From: Nitrososphaeraceae archaeon
GTDB taxonomy: Archaea > Thermoproteota > Nitrososphaeria > Nitrososphaerales > Nitrososphaeraceae
Assembly (NCBI GenBank): GCA_025449515.1
Contig: JANWJI010000028.1
Location: forward strand, 1 to 12,459
Direction: 5' to 3'
Length of the DNA stretch: 12,459 nt
Part shown: positions 1 through 6,869 of the stretch, in pieces
How the letters are laid out: each line of letters begins with the position of its first letter
Position numbering within the stretch: position 1 is the first letter of the stretch
Translations under genes and position numbers: made by a program
The notes under the pieces: model-generated
What the model was told of the DNA's origin: nothing
The model's database searches: none
Seen by the model: only the letters and a program-made list of their open reading frames with translations

Positions 1-66
1 CGCCTTGTGAAGACTAAGGAAGAAGTTGATTGGGTTATCGATGCTTTAAGAAAATATAGCCGCTAA
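1..66 (+). CDS. C-terminal end of a gene cut by the window edge, possibly a fold-type I PLP enzyme
   Basis: An open frame runs from base 1 to TAA at 64-66 and gives the last 21 residues of a protein, ending KTKEEVDWVIDALRKYSR. A short amphipathic helix of the type T-x-E-E-V/I-D-x-x-I/V-x-A-L-R/K-K is common at the C-termini of fold-type I PLP enzymes such as class V aminotransferases, cysteine desulfurases and 2-amino-3-ketobutyrate ligase-like proteins. The family call rests only on this tail and is weak. A T-rich stretch near 82-87 follows the stop and could help end transcription. Confidence 0.4.
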   Translation, partial: RLVKTKEEVDWVIDALRKYSR

Positions 67-192
67 ATCCTTAAATTTTCAGCTTTTTGTTATAATTCGT
101 GAGTGCTAAGGACCTTTGTTGATGCTATATGACGATACAATTGGCATTCAAATAACCTAACCAAAAGAAATGTGGCGATAGCCTACGATCGT

Positions 193-342
193 CTAGCTTA
201 CACCAGCAGGCTCGTGGCTTTGTTCGCCGTGATCGAGCTGTTTGTGTGCGTTCAAGTCTTCTGCACTATTAAAAACCCTTCCACAAAGACTGCAACGTTC
301 CTGTTTCGATGGCTTATTAGAAGAGGATGCTGCAAAACCCAT
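193..342 (-). CDS. Small single C2H2 zinc-finger protein (49 aa)
   Basis: ATG at 342-340 and TAG at 195-193 give 49 residues. Residues 17-38 form a classical C2H2 finger: C17-x2-C20-x12-H33-x4-H38, with the hydrophobic Phe24 and Leu30 at the usual core positions. The N-terminus (MGFAASSSNKPSKQER) and the tail (EQSHEPAGVS) are short, polar and probably disordered. Very small C2H2 proteins are widespread and uncharacterised in soil Thaumarchaeota; DNA, RNA or protein binding are all possible. Upstream in frame there is no other usable start before a stop at 394-396. A TATA-like TTTAATTA lies about 29 nt ahead of the ATG (368-375), which fits a leaderless transcript. The + strand frame over the same bases (172-447) has no recognisable domain and is treated as a shadow. 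Confidence 0.65.
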   Translation of the reverse strand: MGFAASSSNKPSKQERCSLCGRVFNSAEDLNAHKQLDHGEQSHEPAGVS

Positions 343-367
343 ACTATTATTATATTTGATAAACTCA

Positions 368-375
368 TAATTAAA
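368..375 (-). promoter_or_regulatory. TATA-like box of the C2H2 gene
   Basis: TTTAATTA on the - strand, centred about 29 nt upstream of the ATG at 342. The spacing is what a leaderless archaeal transcript would have. Confidence 0.35.
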
Positions 376-389
376 GATGATACTACTAT

Positions 390-584
390 CTATCTATTAT
401 GCTTGGAGCGTATCTGGAAGAAATTGGACAATCCACCACTCAAATAACACTGCTCACCATACATTTTTTTCCTATTGTGCCTTAAATGAACTGAGATTAT
501 TAACTCTTTTGTAACGCTCTTTAGTGTATATCCAAAGGATCTTGCGATATAAAAAATATATTGAGATGGAACCCTTACACTATG
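390..584 (-). other. Gap between zinc-finger gene and CBS gene; weak start-less open frame on - strand
   Basis: The stretch 343-729 has no convincing gene. The best candidate is a - strand frame open from 584 to TAG at 392-390 (64 codons). Its reading looks moderately protein-like around SFGYTLKSVTKELIIS but it has no ATG, GTG or TTG until near its end. It could be the tail of a decayed gene or chance in AT-rich DNA. A symmetric TATA-like run (cgatataaaaaatatatt) sits inside it at about 545-562. No function can be assigned. Confidence 0.2.
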
Positions 585-694
585 TCAAATTTAGTATTCA
601 TACAAAATAATAACTGACTGGAATTTGTATGTGTCCTGAGTAGTCTTGCGAACCTCTAGCCCATTTTTTGTCATAAATGCGACATAACTTAGAG

Positions 695-706
695 TTAATA
701 TTTTTA
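695..706 (+). promoter_or_regulatory. TATA box of the CBS-domain gene
   Basis: TTAATATTTTTA lies 24-35 nt before the ATG at 730, which predicts a leaderless or nearly leaderless transcript. Confidence 0.45.
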
Positions 707-729
707 TTCCCAAGAGCCTACATGAATAC

Positions 730-1164
730 ATGTCAAAAATTATCCGAGATATAATGACTAAAAAAATAGTAACAATAAACCAAGAAAAAACTGGTTTAGA
801 CGCGGCCAAGTTGATGGATGATCATGGTATTAGTTCGTTGATCGTAGAAAACAATCAGAAGCATGTAGGCATTATTACGGAAAGAGATGTCGTCAGCAAG
901 ATTTGCTGCAGGGATTTACAACCATCCAAGGTTAAAATCGTTGACATCATGTCGAATATTCGAGTATATGCAAATCCGAATACTCCCATTGAGGTTGCTG
1001 TACAAAGAATGGTCAACCACAAGATTCGGCGATTACCAGTAATCGAAGGCGGAAAAATTGTAGGGATAGTTACGGTTACCGACCTAGCAAAGGAGCTAAG
1101 AAAAACGATATTACAGGAGGGACTATTATCAGAATTGTCAGAATTAAATGCGCTTAATTGTTAA
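730..1164 (+). CDS. Tandem CBS-domain protein (144 aa)
   Basis: The protein is two CBS domains and little else: CBS1 about residues 1-57 (begins IIRDIMTKKIVTI, ends GIITERDVV at 47-55) and CBS2 about residues 66-125 (VDIMSNIRVYANPNTPI, ends GIVTVTDLA at 112-120). Such stand-alone pairs form a Bateman module that binds adenine nucleotides or related ligands in the cleft between the domains and usually acts as a cytosolic energy or ligand sensor. The partner is unknown and the adjacent genes do not reveal one. There is no membrane segment or added catalytic domain. A short acidic/hydrophobic helix (about 128-140) follows CBS2. The start is the ATG at 730; another ATG at 722 is out of frame. guaB further right carries its own CBS pair but is unrelated in layout. 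Confidence 0.9.
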   Translation: MSKIIRDIMTKKIVTINQEKTGLDAAKLMDDHGISSLIVENNQKHVGIITERDVVSKICCRDLQPSKVKIVDIMSNIRVYANPNTPIEVAVQRMVNHKIRRLPVIEGGKIVGIVTVTDLAKELRKTILQEGLLSELSELNALNC

Positions 1165-1321
1165 CAAGATGACGTCATTGCTTAGTCGATGCCTCTCCTT
1201 CGTCTATCGGGAAATTATTATGAATCATGACGAACAAGTCGATCTAAATTGAAGATGTTATGCAACATATGTAAGGTTATTTGAAGTGAAGAATGCGGAT
1301 TAGCGGGGGGTTGATTTGAAC

Positions 1322-1351
1322 CTGCGGCCGCATGCGATAGGCAATTGCGGT
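1322..1351 (-). other. tRNA-iMet intron 2, T stem, 30 nt
   Basis: Central helix GCGG/CCGC is flanked by bulges TTA and AGG, cut after the second base of each. The inner helix CCGCA/TGCGG is five perfect pairs. Splicing joins GGTT to G and makes the perfect T stem GGTTG/CAACC. Confidence 0.87.
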
Positions 1352-1386
1352 AACCGCTCTGCGGGTTATGAGCCCGCCGGGATAAC

Positions 1387-1405
1387 CTAGCCTCAATTCA
1401 CTGAA
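1387..1405 (-). other. tRNA-iMet intron 1, D loop, 19 nt
   Basis: Central helix AGCC/GGCT is flanked by 3-nt bulges AGT and AGG, cut after the second base of each. An inner TCA/TGA pairing closes the intron. Joining the exons restores the D loop AGCCAGGTTA with adjacent G18-G19. The outer helix is loose because the D stem is separated by three unpaired bases. Confidence 0.8.
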
Positions 1406-1444
1406 CTGGCTTCCCCACCCCGCTGAAACCAAATCATTTAGGCG

Positions 1445-1452
1445 ATAATATA
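1445..1452 (-). promoter_or_regulatory. TATA box of tRNA-iMet
   Basis: TATATTAT on the - strand lies 21-28 nt upstream of the first base of the tRNA, so transcription should begin at or just before the mature 5' end. Confidence 0.5.
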
Positions 1453-1453
1453 T

Positions 1454-1482
1454 CTATTTCTTCCTGTGTTAGGAAGAAATAG
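1454..1482. repeat. Perfect 12-bp inverted repeat between mpgP and tRNA-iMet
   Basis: Arms ctatttcttcct (1454-1465) and its exact complement (1471-1482) are separated by gtgtt. It lies directly upstream of the tRNA TATA box and about 135 nt past the mpgP stop. It could be a hairpin that ends or protects the mpgP transcript, or an operator for the tRNA promoter. No T-run follows on either strand, so a simple terminator is not obvious. The rest of 1483-1616 shows nothing. Confidence 0.7.
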
Positions 1483-1616
1483 TGTAGTGAAGCAATAAAT
1501 AATTTAAAATGTCTTGAGAATGAGTGAAATTTCTTTGCCATAATTGAATATTTAGAGGTTATTTAGATTCCCTGAGAGGATAAACATTAAATGTCAATTT
1601 GTCTTCCTACAATACT

Positions 1617-2444
1617 CTATTTAGAAGGCTCTTTTGTAAATATATCATCATACGCAAGAGCCCACCCCTTTGGACCGATCCCGGGAACTCTAATAATCCT
1701 ATTAATTTTGACATTAGACCATGAACCATCCTGTCCTTGAACTAATACAGGAATATCCATATGTCCTAACATCGACGCGTCATTTTCACTATCACCTATC
1801 CCAAAAAAGGTTACATTATGATCATACTTTTTCTTAAATAGATTAACTAATATTTCAACAGCTTTTCCTTTATCATTCCCCATAGTCACATCAAAAAACC
1901 TACCACCGTGTATTAGGCTCAGGTCCATTTCTCTGGCTATCCTAGTCAATCTATCCAGATCTCTTTTCTCTATTTGTAGAATGGTTTCACCATATTCCCT
2001 ATGAGCCATTTCTTTCGCATGTTCAGCGCTGAGATTTGTTATACTGCTTAGTTCTTGTATTGATATATCTGCAACACCTCTAAAATTTATATTAAAATTC
2101 TTCCTAATGTCATTAAGTAGTTCTCTAATTTTCGTAGCTGGTTTTCCCAGCTCGACAATATAATCATCATCGCGCTCTTTGACAGGATAATTTCCCAGAA
2201 TGTATGAATGATTAAAATAATCCTTTTCGATTATTATGGCCCCACCATTTTCGACTATGAACGGATCGGTCAATCCAACCTGTTTTCTGATCCGATTTTG
2301 CTCGGCCAAGGTTTTTGCCGAGCACAGGATCACGGGGACACTGCTCTTTATTAGTGAACGAATTAATTTAGGAGTTTCTCCATATCCTCCTGTGTTATCA
2401 AGTATAGTGCCATCTATATCTGTAAAAATAACCTTTTGGATCAA
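1617..2444 (-). CDS. mpgP: Mannosyl-3-phosphoglycerate phosphatase, HAD family (275 aa)
   Basis: This cytosolic HAD-IIB phosphatase removes phosphate from mannosyl-3-phosphoglycerate to give mannosylglycerate, a compatible solute. Motif I is DIDGT with nucleophile D9 and D11; the motif II serine is S42 in CSAKT; VENGGA at 64-69 and GGRFFDV at 180-186 are typical of MpgP; K192 (NDKGKA) and GDSEND at 217-222 are motifs III and IV binding phosphate and Mg. The length matches the family. The start is TTG at 2444: the frame is open back to a TAA at 2480-2478 but offers no ATG or GTG, and the family normally begins just ahead of the IFTDIDGT strand. The synthase partner (mpgS), often adjacent in other organisms, is not in this window. 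Sugar-phosphate phosphatases of the same HAD subfamily are the main alternative. Confidence 0.87.
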   Translation of the reverse strand: MIQKVIFTDIDGTILDNTGGYGETPKLIRSLIKSSVPVILCSAKTLAEQNRIRKQVGLTDPFIVENGGAIIIEKDYFNHSYILGNYPVKERDDDYIVELGKPATKIRELLNDIRKNFNINFRGVADISIQELSSITNLSAEHAKEMAHREYGETILQIEKRDLDRLTRIAREMDLSLIHGGRFFDVTMGNDKGKAVEILVNLFKKKYDHNVTFFGIGDSENDASMLGHMDIPVLVQGQDGSWSNVKINRIIRVPGIGPKGWALAYDDIFTKEPSK

Positions 2445-2574
2445 CTGTGCAGTTAGCTTGTAGGCCTTTGAAGTTTGTTAAGGTATCGATCTATGAGTAG
2501 ATAAGAATTCTATTTTCCTATACTCAAATTTCCGTCCTCTCGGCATTTTATTTGGTCTTCTATAAAAAGATGAA

Positions 2575-2682
2575 TTAGTTTTTGTGCTCAGACAATCGAT
2601 AATATATTCCTACAATCGCACCACAGATTGAATTTGCCACATGCAATAATATTACGATGAATCTGCCTTTACATTCCTTCAT
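2575..2682 (-). CDS. Possible single-pass membrane microprotein (35 aa) right after tRNA-Leu
   Basis: ATG at 2682-2680 to TAA at 2577-2575. The layout is a basic N-terminus (MKECKGR), a hydrophobic stretch of about 21 residues (FIVILLHVANSICGAIVGIYY) and a polar tail (RLSEHKN), the plan of a single-pass membrane peptide. The ATG is only 13 nt past the 3' end of tRNA-Leu, with no room for a separate TATA box outside the tRNA, so it would need read-through from the tRNA promoter. No family is recognised. Chance remains possible at this length; the clean charge-hydrophobic-charge layout is the support. Confidence 0.35.
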   Translation of the reverse strand: MKECKGRFIVILLHVANSICGAIVGIYYRLSEHKN

Positions 2683-2739
2683 AATACAAATACTTGCGGG
2701 AGGTGGGATTCGAACCCACGAACCCCTAAGGGATGAGGT

Positions 2740-2759
2740 ATCCCAGTCAATTTAAAACT
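2740..2759 (-). other. tRNA-Leu intron 2, canonical 37/38, 20 nt
   Basis: Central helix CTCA/TGGG (with one T-G) is flanked by bulges GAA and ATA, cut after the second base of each. Splicing restores the loop CTCAGAA. The outer pair is the G31-C39 base pair, which exists only after, or alongside, correct folding of intron 1. Confidence 0.8.
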
Positions 2760-2766
2760 TCTGAGC

Positions 2767-2788
2767 TACGTGCATAAGTAAGAACTGT
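2767..2788 (-). other. tRNA-Leu intron 1, anticodon stem 30/31, 22 nt
   Basis: Central helix CGTG/CACG is perfect and flanked by 3-nt bulges AGA and TAG, cut after the second base of each. Splicing joins TGAG to G and completes the stem TGAGG/CCTCA. The inner intron helix is short (two pairs). Confidence 0.82.
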
Positions 2789-2846
2789 CTCACGCCGTTG
2801 ACCGGGCTTGGCGACCCCCGCACTAAGCTCATACTATTGCACACAT

Positions 2847-2854
2847 TATTTATA
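2847..2854 (-). promoter_or_regulatory. TATA box of tRNA-Leu
   Basis: TATAAATA on the - strand lies 26-33 nt upstream of the first tRNA base, at the standard archaeal distance. Confidence 0.6.
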
Positions 2855-2855
2855 T

Positions 2856-3274
2856 GATGACAAAATTCGATCCTTCAGAATCGGGTCTCGACTTGACTTG
2901 ACTTGTGAAGGTGTGCTGATCCCTCATCAACAAAACTTTAGATTTGACTACCTCTATCATCGCTACGAAATGAATTAGATCAGGCTATACAACAAATTTT
3001 GGCTCCGGGTGATACTGGCATGGCTAAACTGAATTAAAGATACCATGGCCAACTTTGATACTGCATATTATATCGAAGAGTCAAATGAAGTTAGATCATG
3101 ATTTGAAAAGCTGAGAAAATCTTATCAGTAGGAACATTTCACTTATCATTTTACAAATACTGCATACGCTAGTCATTACACACTATGCCGTGTGATCTAA
3201 TATTATTTACTTCACACAAGATACTGCTTGTAGCTAAAGGGGAAACGGACTCATGTATCTATCAGGGAGAATAT
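2856..3274. other. Intergenic gap, no supported gene
   Basis: About 420 nt between the tRNA-Leu promoter and the smc stop. It contains a small tandem repeat of gactt (about 2889-2903) and a short CACAC/GTGTG inverted repeat near 3179-3194. Reading frames on both strands are short, lack starts or stop quickly. Nothing else is seen. Confidence 0.6.
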
Positions 3275-6200
3275 TTACATGCCATTCATATCAGATCTTA
3301 TCTCTGTTATGGGTGCCTTATCTTGATGCTTGTACTTGATAGCTTGTGATGCGCCTCCCTTAGGATACACTCCATACACCATGCTCGCTTCGGCAACAAT
3401 GGAGTCCTTCAAAGTGACCATGATTATTTGGCTATCTTGTGATCTCTGTAGTAATACTCTGGATAATCTATCTGTATTCTCAGCGTCGAGGTGAGCATCT
3501 ACTTCATCCATTATGTAGAATGGTGACGGCCTGAGTGATTGCAGTGCTAGCAAGAATATAGTCGCGGCCATTGTCTTTTCTCCCCCAGATAACGACGTGG
3601 ATTCACGTGCGTTTTTACCAGGAAATTGAACCATCAGTAAAATGCCACTTGATATGTCGTCTGCATCTTCCAATTCAAGTCTGGCCGAGCCTCCAGTTAT
3701 GTCTGAAAAGGTTTTTCTTATATTATTGTCTACCTTTGTAAATGCATCCATGAAAACCTCTTTTTTTTCCTTGACTGTTTCTTCTATAAAACGGATGATG
3801 GAATTGCGTTCGGTCTCCAACTCATTTCTTCTGGTTGACATCCCCCTGTAGCCGTACACTACCTCACCATAACTTTCGACGGCTCGCAAATTTATTGTAC
3901 TTCGTATTTTCTCGTACTCCATACCTAGTTCTTTAATTGCCGTATCAACATCAAATGAATCTAGTAGACTTGTATAGCCTAGAACATTAAGTTCATTAAA
4001 GCGCCCAATTTCTTCATCTTTAAGACTCGAAATGTCTTTTTGATTAATTGCGAAATCTCTCTCTAACACATTGATTTCTTTAGAGAGTTTTTTCTCATCC
4101 TCCATCATTGTTCTTATCTGCGATTCATACTTTTGGAGAATAGTATAGGATGCTCCCGATGAATCTATGGACTGCTGTTCTCGATCCCTGAATGCTTGAA
4201 TCTCGCTCTCGATGGATTGTACGGTTTTTCGGAGTTCAATTACGTCTACATTTTTTATAGACATTTCGCGCTCTAATTGACGGATTTCTTCCTCGAATGA
4301 ATTAGCTCGTTCCACGTAATTATCAACTTCAATTTTTAAAGATGTAGAACTGGTAATTTGTTGACGCAAGTCAATATCCGCATCTTCAATTAGTTTTATA
4401 ACCTGAGCCTTTCTGCTATTTGCCTCATACATTTCTTTCTCGTAGGCATTATTTTCATTATTTTTTAATTCCTGTGTTATCCTATCCATTGTTGATGTAA
4501 GTATAGATAATCTGATTAGATACTTGTCAAGTTCGCTATTTAGCCGACTATTTTCAGATAGAATCATCTTATAATTTGAATCGATCTGGCTGAGGGATGC
4601 TTCGGTGTCAGTAGCCGAATTTTGTAAGAAAGCTAGTTCATTATTGATATTTTCTATCTTTGCTTCACTTCTTATCGCTGATGGTTCTAATTCCCTTAGC
4701 TTCGATTTTATATTAACATGGCCTGCTGTTTTTTTCCTTATTGAACCGTCCAGAGAGCTAAGGCGCTGCCTCGTCACGCCTATTGAGTCACGAAGCAATA
4801 TCGATTCGGTCAGATCCGATATCTTAGACCCAAAGTCGACAGACATGGAGGTTATATCGGGCTCGAAAAGCTCGCCAGATACGGAGACAACTCTATAACC
4901 TCTTTTTGCGAGCAAATACGCAAGAGAAGGAGTCCTGACAATGAAAGTAGTCCCAAATATGAACTGGACTAGGTTCAAATAATCAGACTTCACAAAATCG
5001 GCTAGATTTCCAATGATTCCTGTAACGTCCCGACTGTCTTTCTTATTTATTACCTCCTTCTTGGTGGGCTTGAGTATCTCTAGGGGGATAATTCTAAGTC
5101 GAGGTAGTCTTCTTGTTTTAGCGTATTGTACTACCGAGAGCATAGACTTTATGTCGTTTACTACGAAGGCTTTCATCCAATCTGAGCCAGCAGCCAATAT
5201 GGCTCTCTCATAAGGCTCATCCCATTTCAAGAACTCGTGAACTAATCCCTTTATCCCAAATTCATAGTATCTGGCCCTGAAGCTTGCGATAGCAATGTCT
5301 TCGTTCATGATATCTTTAGCAATATTTGTCTCAGCCTCATACCTCGAAGTTAAATTCTGGGCTCTAGATAAAACTTCCAAGGATTTTGATATCCCTTTCT
5401 CATGAGCATGTTCTATTTTTTCTAGGTCACTTTGCAACGTCTTCATAGAAACTAGATTAGCTATTTCTGAATCCCTTGCCTCTATGCGTATGTTTAAGGA
5501 TGTCTTGTCCTCTTGAATTTTCTCTGTGAATAGACCAATTTTTTCGATATATTCCTTTCCTCTTTCTTGGGTTATTCTTAATTTTTCTTCTACTCTCAAT
5601 CTTAAAATATCTATATTATTTTTGATGGTATTCAATTTTTTATATTTGAGATTTAAGTTCGAAATAGTGTCTCTAACTGCGTTTAATTTGGTGTAGACTT
5701 CGTCGATTTTAGAATTAGCTTTCTCTAGTTCAGATTTTAATCCAGATAGTGATTCTGTTTTTTCGGTTATTACCAGATCAATCTGGTGTAAATTCGATTT
5801 ACTCGTTACAATTTTTTCAGCTAAACTATCTCTCTCTAACTTGAGTAAAGGTATACGTTTCTCTAGATAATCTGTTCTTTGTTCAGATTCCTTTAGTAGT
5901 GCGCTTTTTCGCTCAGCATCGTATACGATACTAGATAGTTTGCTTTCTATTTTTGCCTTTACCTTATTGGCGGCGTCTACATCTTGAATAAATTGTATTT
6001 TTTCCGCGTTTAGCTTCTCTATTCTAGACTGCACCTCTTCTAATCTCGCCGATAATTCTGTTATACGCATCCTGGTAGAATCCAACACTTTTCTCCGAGA
6101 TTCTACTCCATCAGCGATTGACCTTAAACTATTGGAAAGTTTGACTGCCTTAAATTTCGTAATTTCTTTGTCGAGTTGACCATACCTCAGCTGATTATTC

Positions 6201-6829
6201 CTTTCCACTTCCAGCTCGTCGATTCGCTTCCTAATTTCCCCAATTCTTGCGAATGCTATTTCTAAGCGACGGTCGGCTTCTTCGAGATGTTTGATAGCCT
6301 CGGTCTTTTTTTCATCAAAATATGAAAGCCCAACGATATCTTCTATTATTCTTCTACGCTCATCCAAATTTAACTCAGAAATGCGAGTTATCATGCCCTG
6401 TTGAACTATGTTAAGTTTATTTGAAGCTCCCATCACAATTTCGAGCAATTCGATGATCGTGAATCTAGTCACTTTTTTACCATTGAGGTAGTACTGGCTG
6501 TCGCCTGTTCTTCCCTCCATTTCTCTCGTTAGTGTCACGGAATCAAAATCTACAGGGATTCCGCGGTCGGTATTGTCAAAACTCAATCCAACTCGGATCA
6601 ATCCTGAAGAGGTACTCTGACTATCGTGAAATAGTGACTGGAATCTGTCGACCCTTAATGCTTTTGGACTGTTTTCGCCCATCGCGAATAATATCGCGTC
6701 CATGATATTGCTTTTTCCAGATCCATTAGGACCAGTGACTGCAACAAGCCCCCTGCCAAAGTTTAACGTTGTGTTCTTTAAACCAAATGACTTAAAGCCA
6801 TATATTTCCAGCTTCTTAATATGTACCAA
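3275..6829 (-). CDS. smc: Chromosome segregation ATPase SMC (1184 aa)
   Basis: This is the core ATPase of the archaeal SMC complex that shapes and segregates the chromosome. The N-terminal head has Walker A GPNGSGKS (33-40) and the Q-loop region IVQQG (141-145). A long coiled coil runs from about 170 to 515, a hinge from about 525 to 670, and a returning coiled coil to about 1000. The C-terminal head has signature LSGGE (1080-1084), Walker B FYIMDE with D1108 and catalytic E1109, and D-loop DAHLD (1111-1115). All key residues are present and the length is standard. The start is TTG at 6829, chosen because VHIKKLEIYGFKSF is the family N-terminus and no ATG or GTG lies between it and the upstream stop. 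A TATA-like CATATATTA (6861-6869) sits 32-40 nt upstream. No kleisin or ScpB gene is adjacent, so partners are encoded elsewhere. Confidence 0.97.
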   Translation of the reverse strand: MVHIKKLEIYGFKSFGLKNTTLNFGRGLVAVTGPNGSGKSNIMDAILFAMGENSPKALRVDRFQSLFHDSQSTSSGLIRVGLSFDNTDRGIPVDFDSVTLTREMEGRTGDSQYYLNGKKVTRFTIIELLEIVMGASNKLNIVQQGMITRISELNLDERRRIIEDIVGLSYFDEKKTEAIKHLEEADRRLEIAFARIGEIRKRIDELEVERNNQLRYGQLDKEITKFKAVKLSNSLRSIADGVESRRKVLDSTRMRITELSARLEEVQSRIEKLNAEKIQFIQDVDAANKVKAKIESKLSSIVYDAERKSALLKESEQRTDYLEKRIPLLKLERDSLAEKIVTSKSNLHQIDLVITEKTESLSGLKSELEKANSKIDEVYTKLNAVRDTISNLNLKYKKLNTIKNNIDILRLRVEEKLRITQERGKEYIEKIGLFTEKIQEDKTSLNIRIEARDSEIANLVSMKTLQSDLEKIEHAHEKGISKSLEVLSRAQNLTSRYEAETNIAKDIMNEDIAIASFRARYYEFGIKGLVHEFLKWDEPYERAILAAGSDWMKAFVVNDIKSMLSVVQYAKTRRLPRLRIIPLEILKPTKKEVINKKDSRDVTGIIGNLADFVKSDYLNLVQFIFGTTFIVRTPSLAYLLAKRGYRVVSVSGELFEPDITSMSVDFGSKISDLTESILLRDSIGVTRQRLSSLDGSIRKKTAGHVNIKSKLRELEPSAIRSEAKIENINNELAFLQNSATDTEASLSQIDSNYKMILSENSRLNSELDKYLIRLSILTSTMDRITQELKNNENNAYEKEMYEANSRKAQVIKLIEDADIDLRQQITSSTSLKIEVDNYVERANSFEEEIRQLEREMSIKNVDVIELRKTVQSIESEIQAFRDREQQSIDSSGASYTILQKYESQIRTMMEDEKKLSKEINVLERDFAINQKDISSLKDEEIGRFNELNVLGYTSLLDSFDVDTAIKELGMEYEKIRSTINLRAVESYGEVVYGYRGMSTRRNELETERNSIIRFIEETVKEKKEVFMDAFTKVDNNIRKTFSDITGGSARLELEDADDISSGILLMVQFPGKNARESTSLSGGEKTMAATIFLLALQSLRPSPFYIMDEVDAHLDAENTDRLSRVLLQRSQDSQIIMVTLKDSIVAEASMVYGVYPKGGASQAIKYKHQDKAPITEIRSDMNGM

Positions 6830-6860
6830 TGAAGGATTAGTAATGACATTTCATTGTATC

Positions 6861-6869
6861 TAATATATG
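6861..6869 (-). promoter_or_regulatory. TATA box of smc
   Basis: CATATATTA on the - strand, 32-40 nt ahead of the TTG start, predicting a leader of roughly ten bases. Confidence 0.4.

Larger units (their letters stand above)
1301..1424 (-). tRNA. Initiator tRNA-Met (CAT) with two non-canonical introns
   Basis: Removing two introns gives a 75-nt cloverleaf. Acceptor AGCGGGG pairs with CCCCGCT, discriminator A. The D stem is GGGA/TCCC. The anticodon stem GCGGG/CCCGC holds loop CTCATAA (anticodon 1370-1368). The variable loop is AGAGC. The T arm is GGTTG, TTCAAAT, CAACC. The A1-T72 pair and the three G-C pairs next to the anticodon loop mark an initiator rather than elongator Met tRNA. Intron 1 (1387-1405, 19 nt) splits the invariant G18-G19 of the D loop. 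Intron 2 (1322-1351, 30 nt) splits T-stem bases 52 and 53. Without removing intron 2 the T stem cannot form. Both junctions show 4-bp helices between 3-nt bulges, as required by the archaeal splicing endonuclease. The 3' CCA is not encoded. Confidence 0.9.
2695..2821 (-). tRNA. tRNA-Leu (CAG) with two introns
   Basis: After removal of two introns an 85-nt class II tRNA forms. Acceptor GCGGGGG pairs with CTCCCGC (one G-T), discriminator A as in Leu. The D arm GCC/GGC has a 13-base loop. The anticodon stem TGAGG/CCTCA holds loop CTCAGAA. The long variable arm is TCCCTTAGGGGTTC, the usual archaeal Leu form. The T arm is GTGGG, TTCGAAT, CCCAC. Intron 1 (2767-2788, 22 nt) interrupts the 5' strand of the anticodon stem between positions 30 and 31; intron 2 (2740-2759, 20 nt) is at the canonical 37/38 site. 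Read without intron 1, the anticodon loop lacks T33 and the stem has an A-C clash, so both introns are needed for a sensible tRNA. The anticodon CAG reads CUG codons. The 3' CCA is not encoded. Confidence 0.9.

Noticed and set aside
172..447. 91-codon + strand frame starting at GTG
   Set aside because: No domain, odd composition, and it lies opposite the C2H2 gene, whose finger motif is far more informative.
591..809. 72-codon - strand frame overlapping the CBS gene start
   Set aside because: Overlaps the well-supported CBS gene and its promoter; no recognisable domain.
2889..2903. Tandem gactt repeat as a CRISPR or regulatory array
   Set aside because: Only three copies of five bases, no spacers; likely chance. 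No CRISPR array is present anywhere in the window.
3179..3194. CACAC/GTGTG inverted repeat downstream of smc as a terminator
   Set aside because: Five-base arms and no T-run on the - strand; too weak to call.
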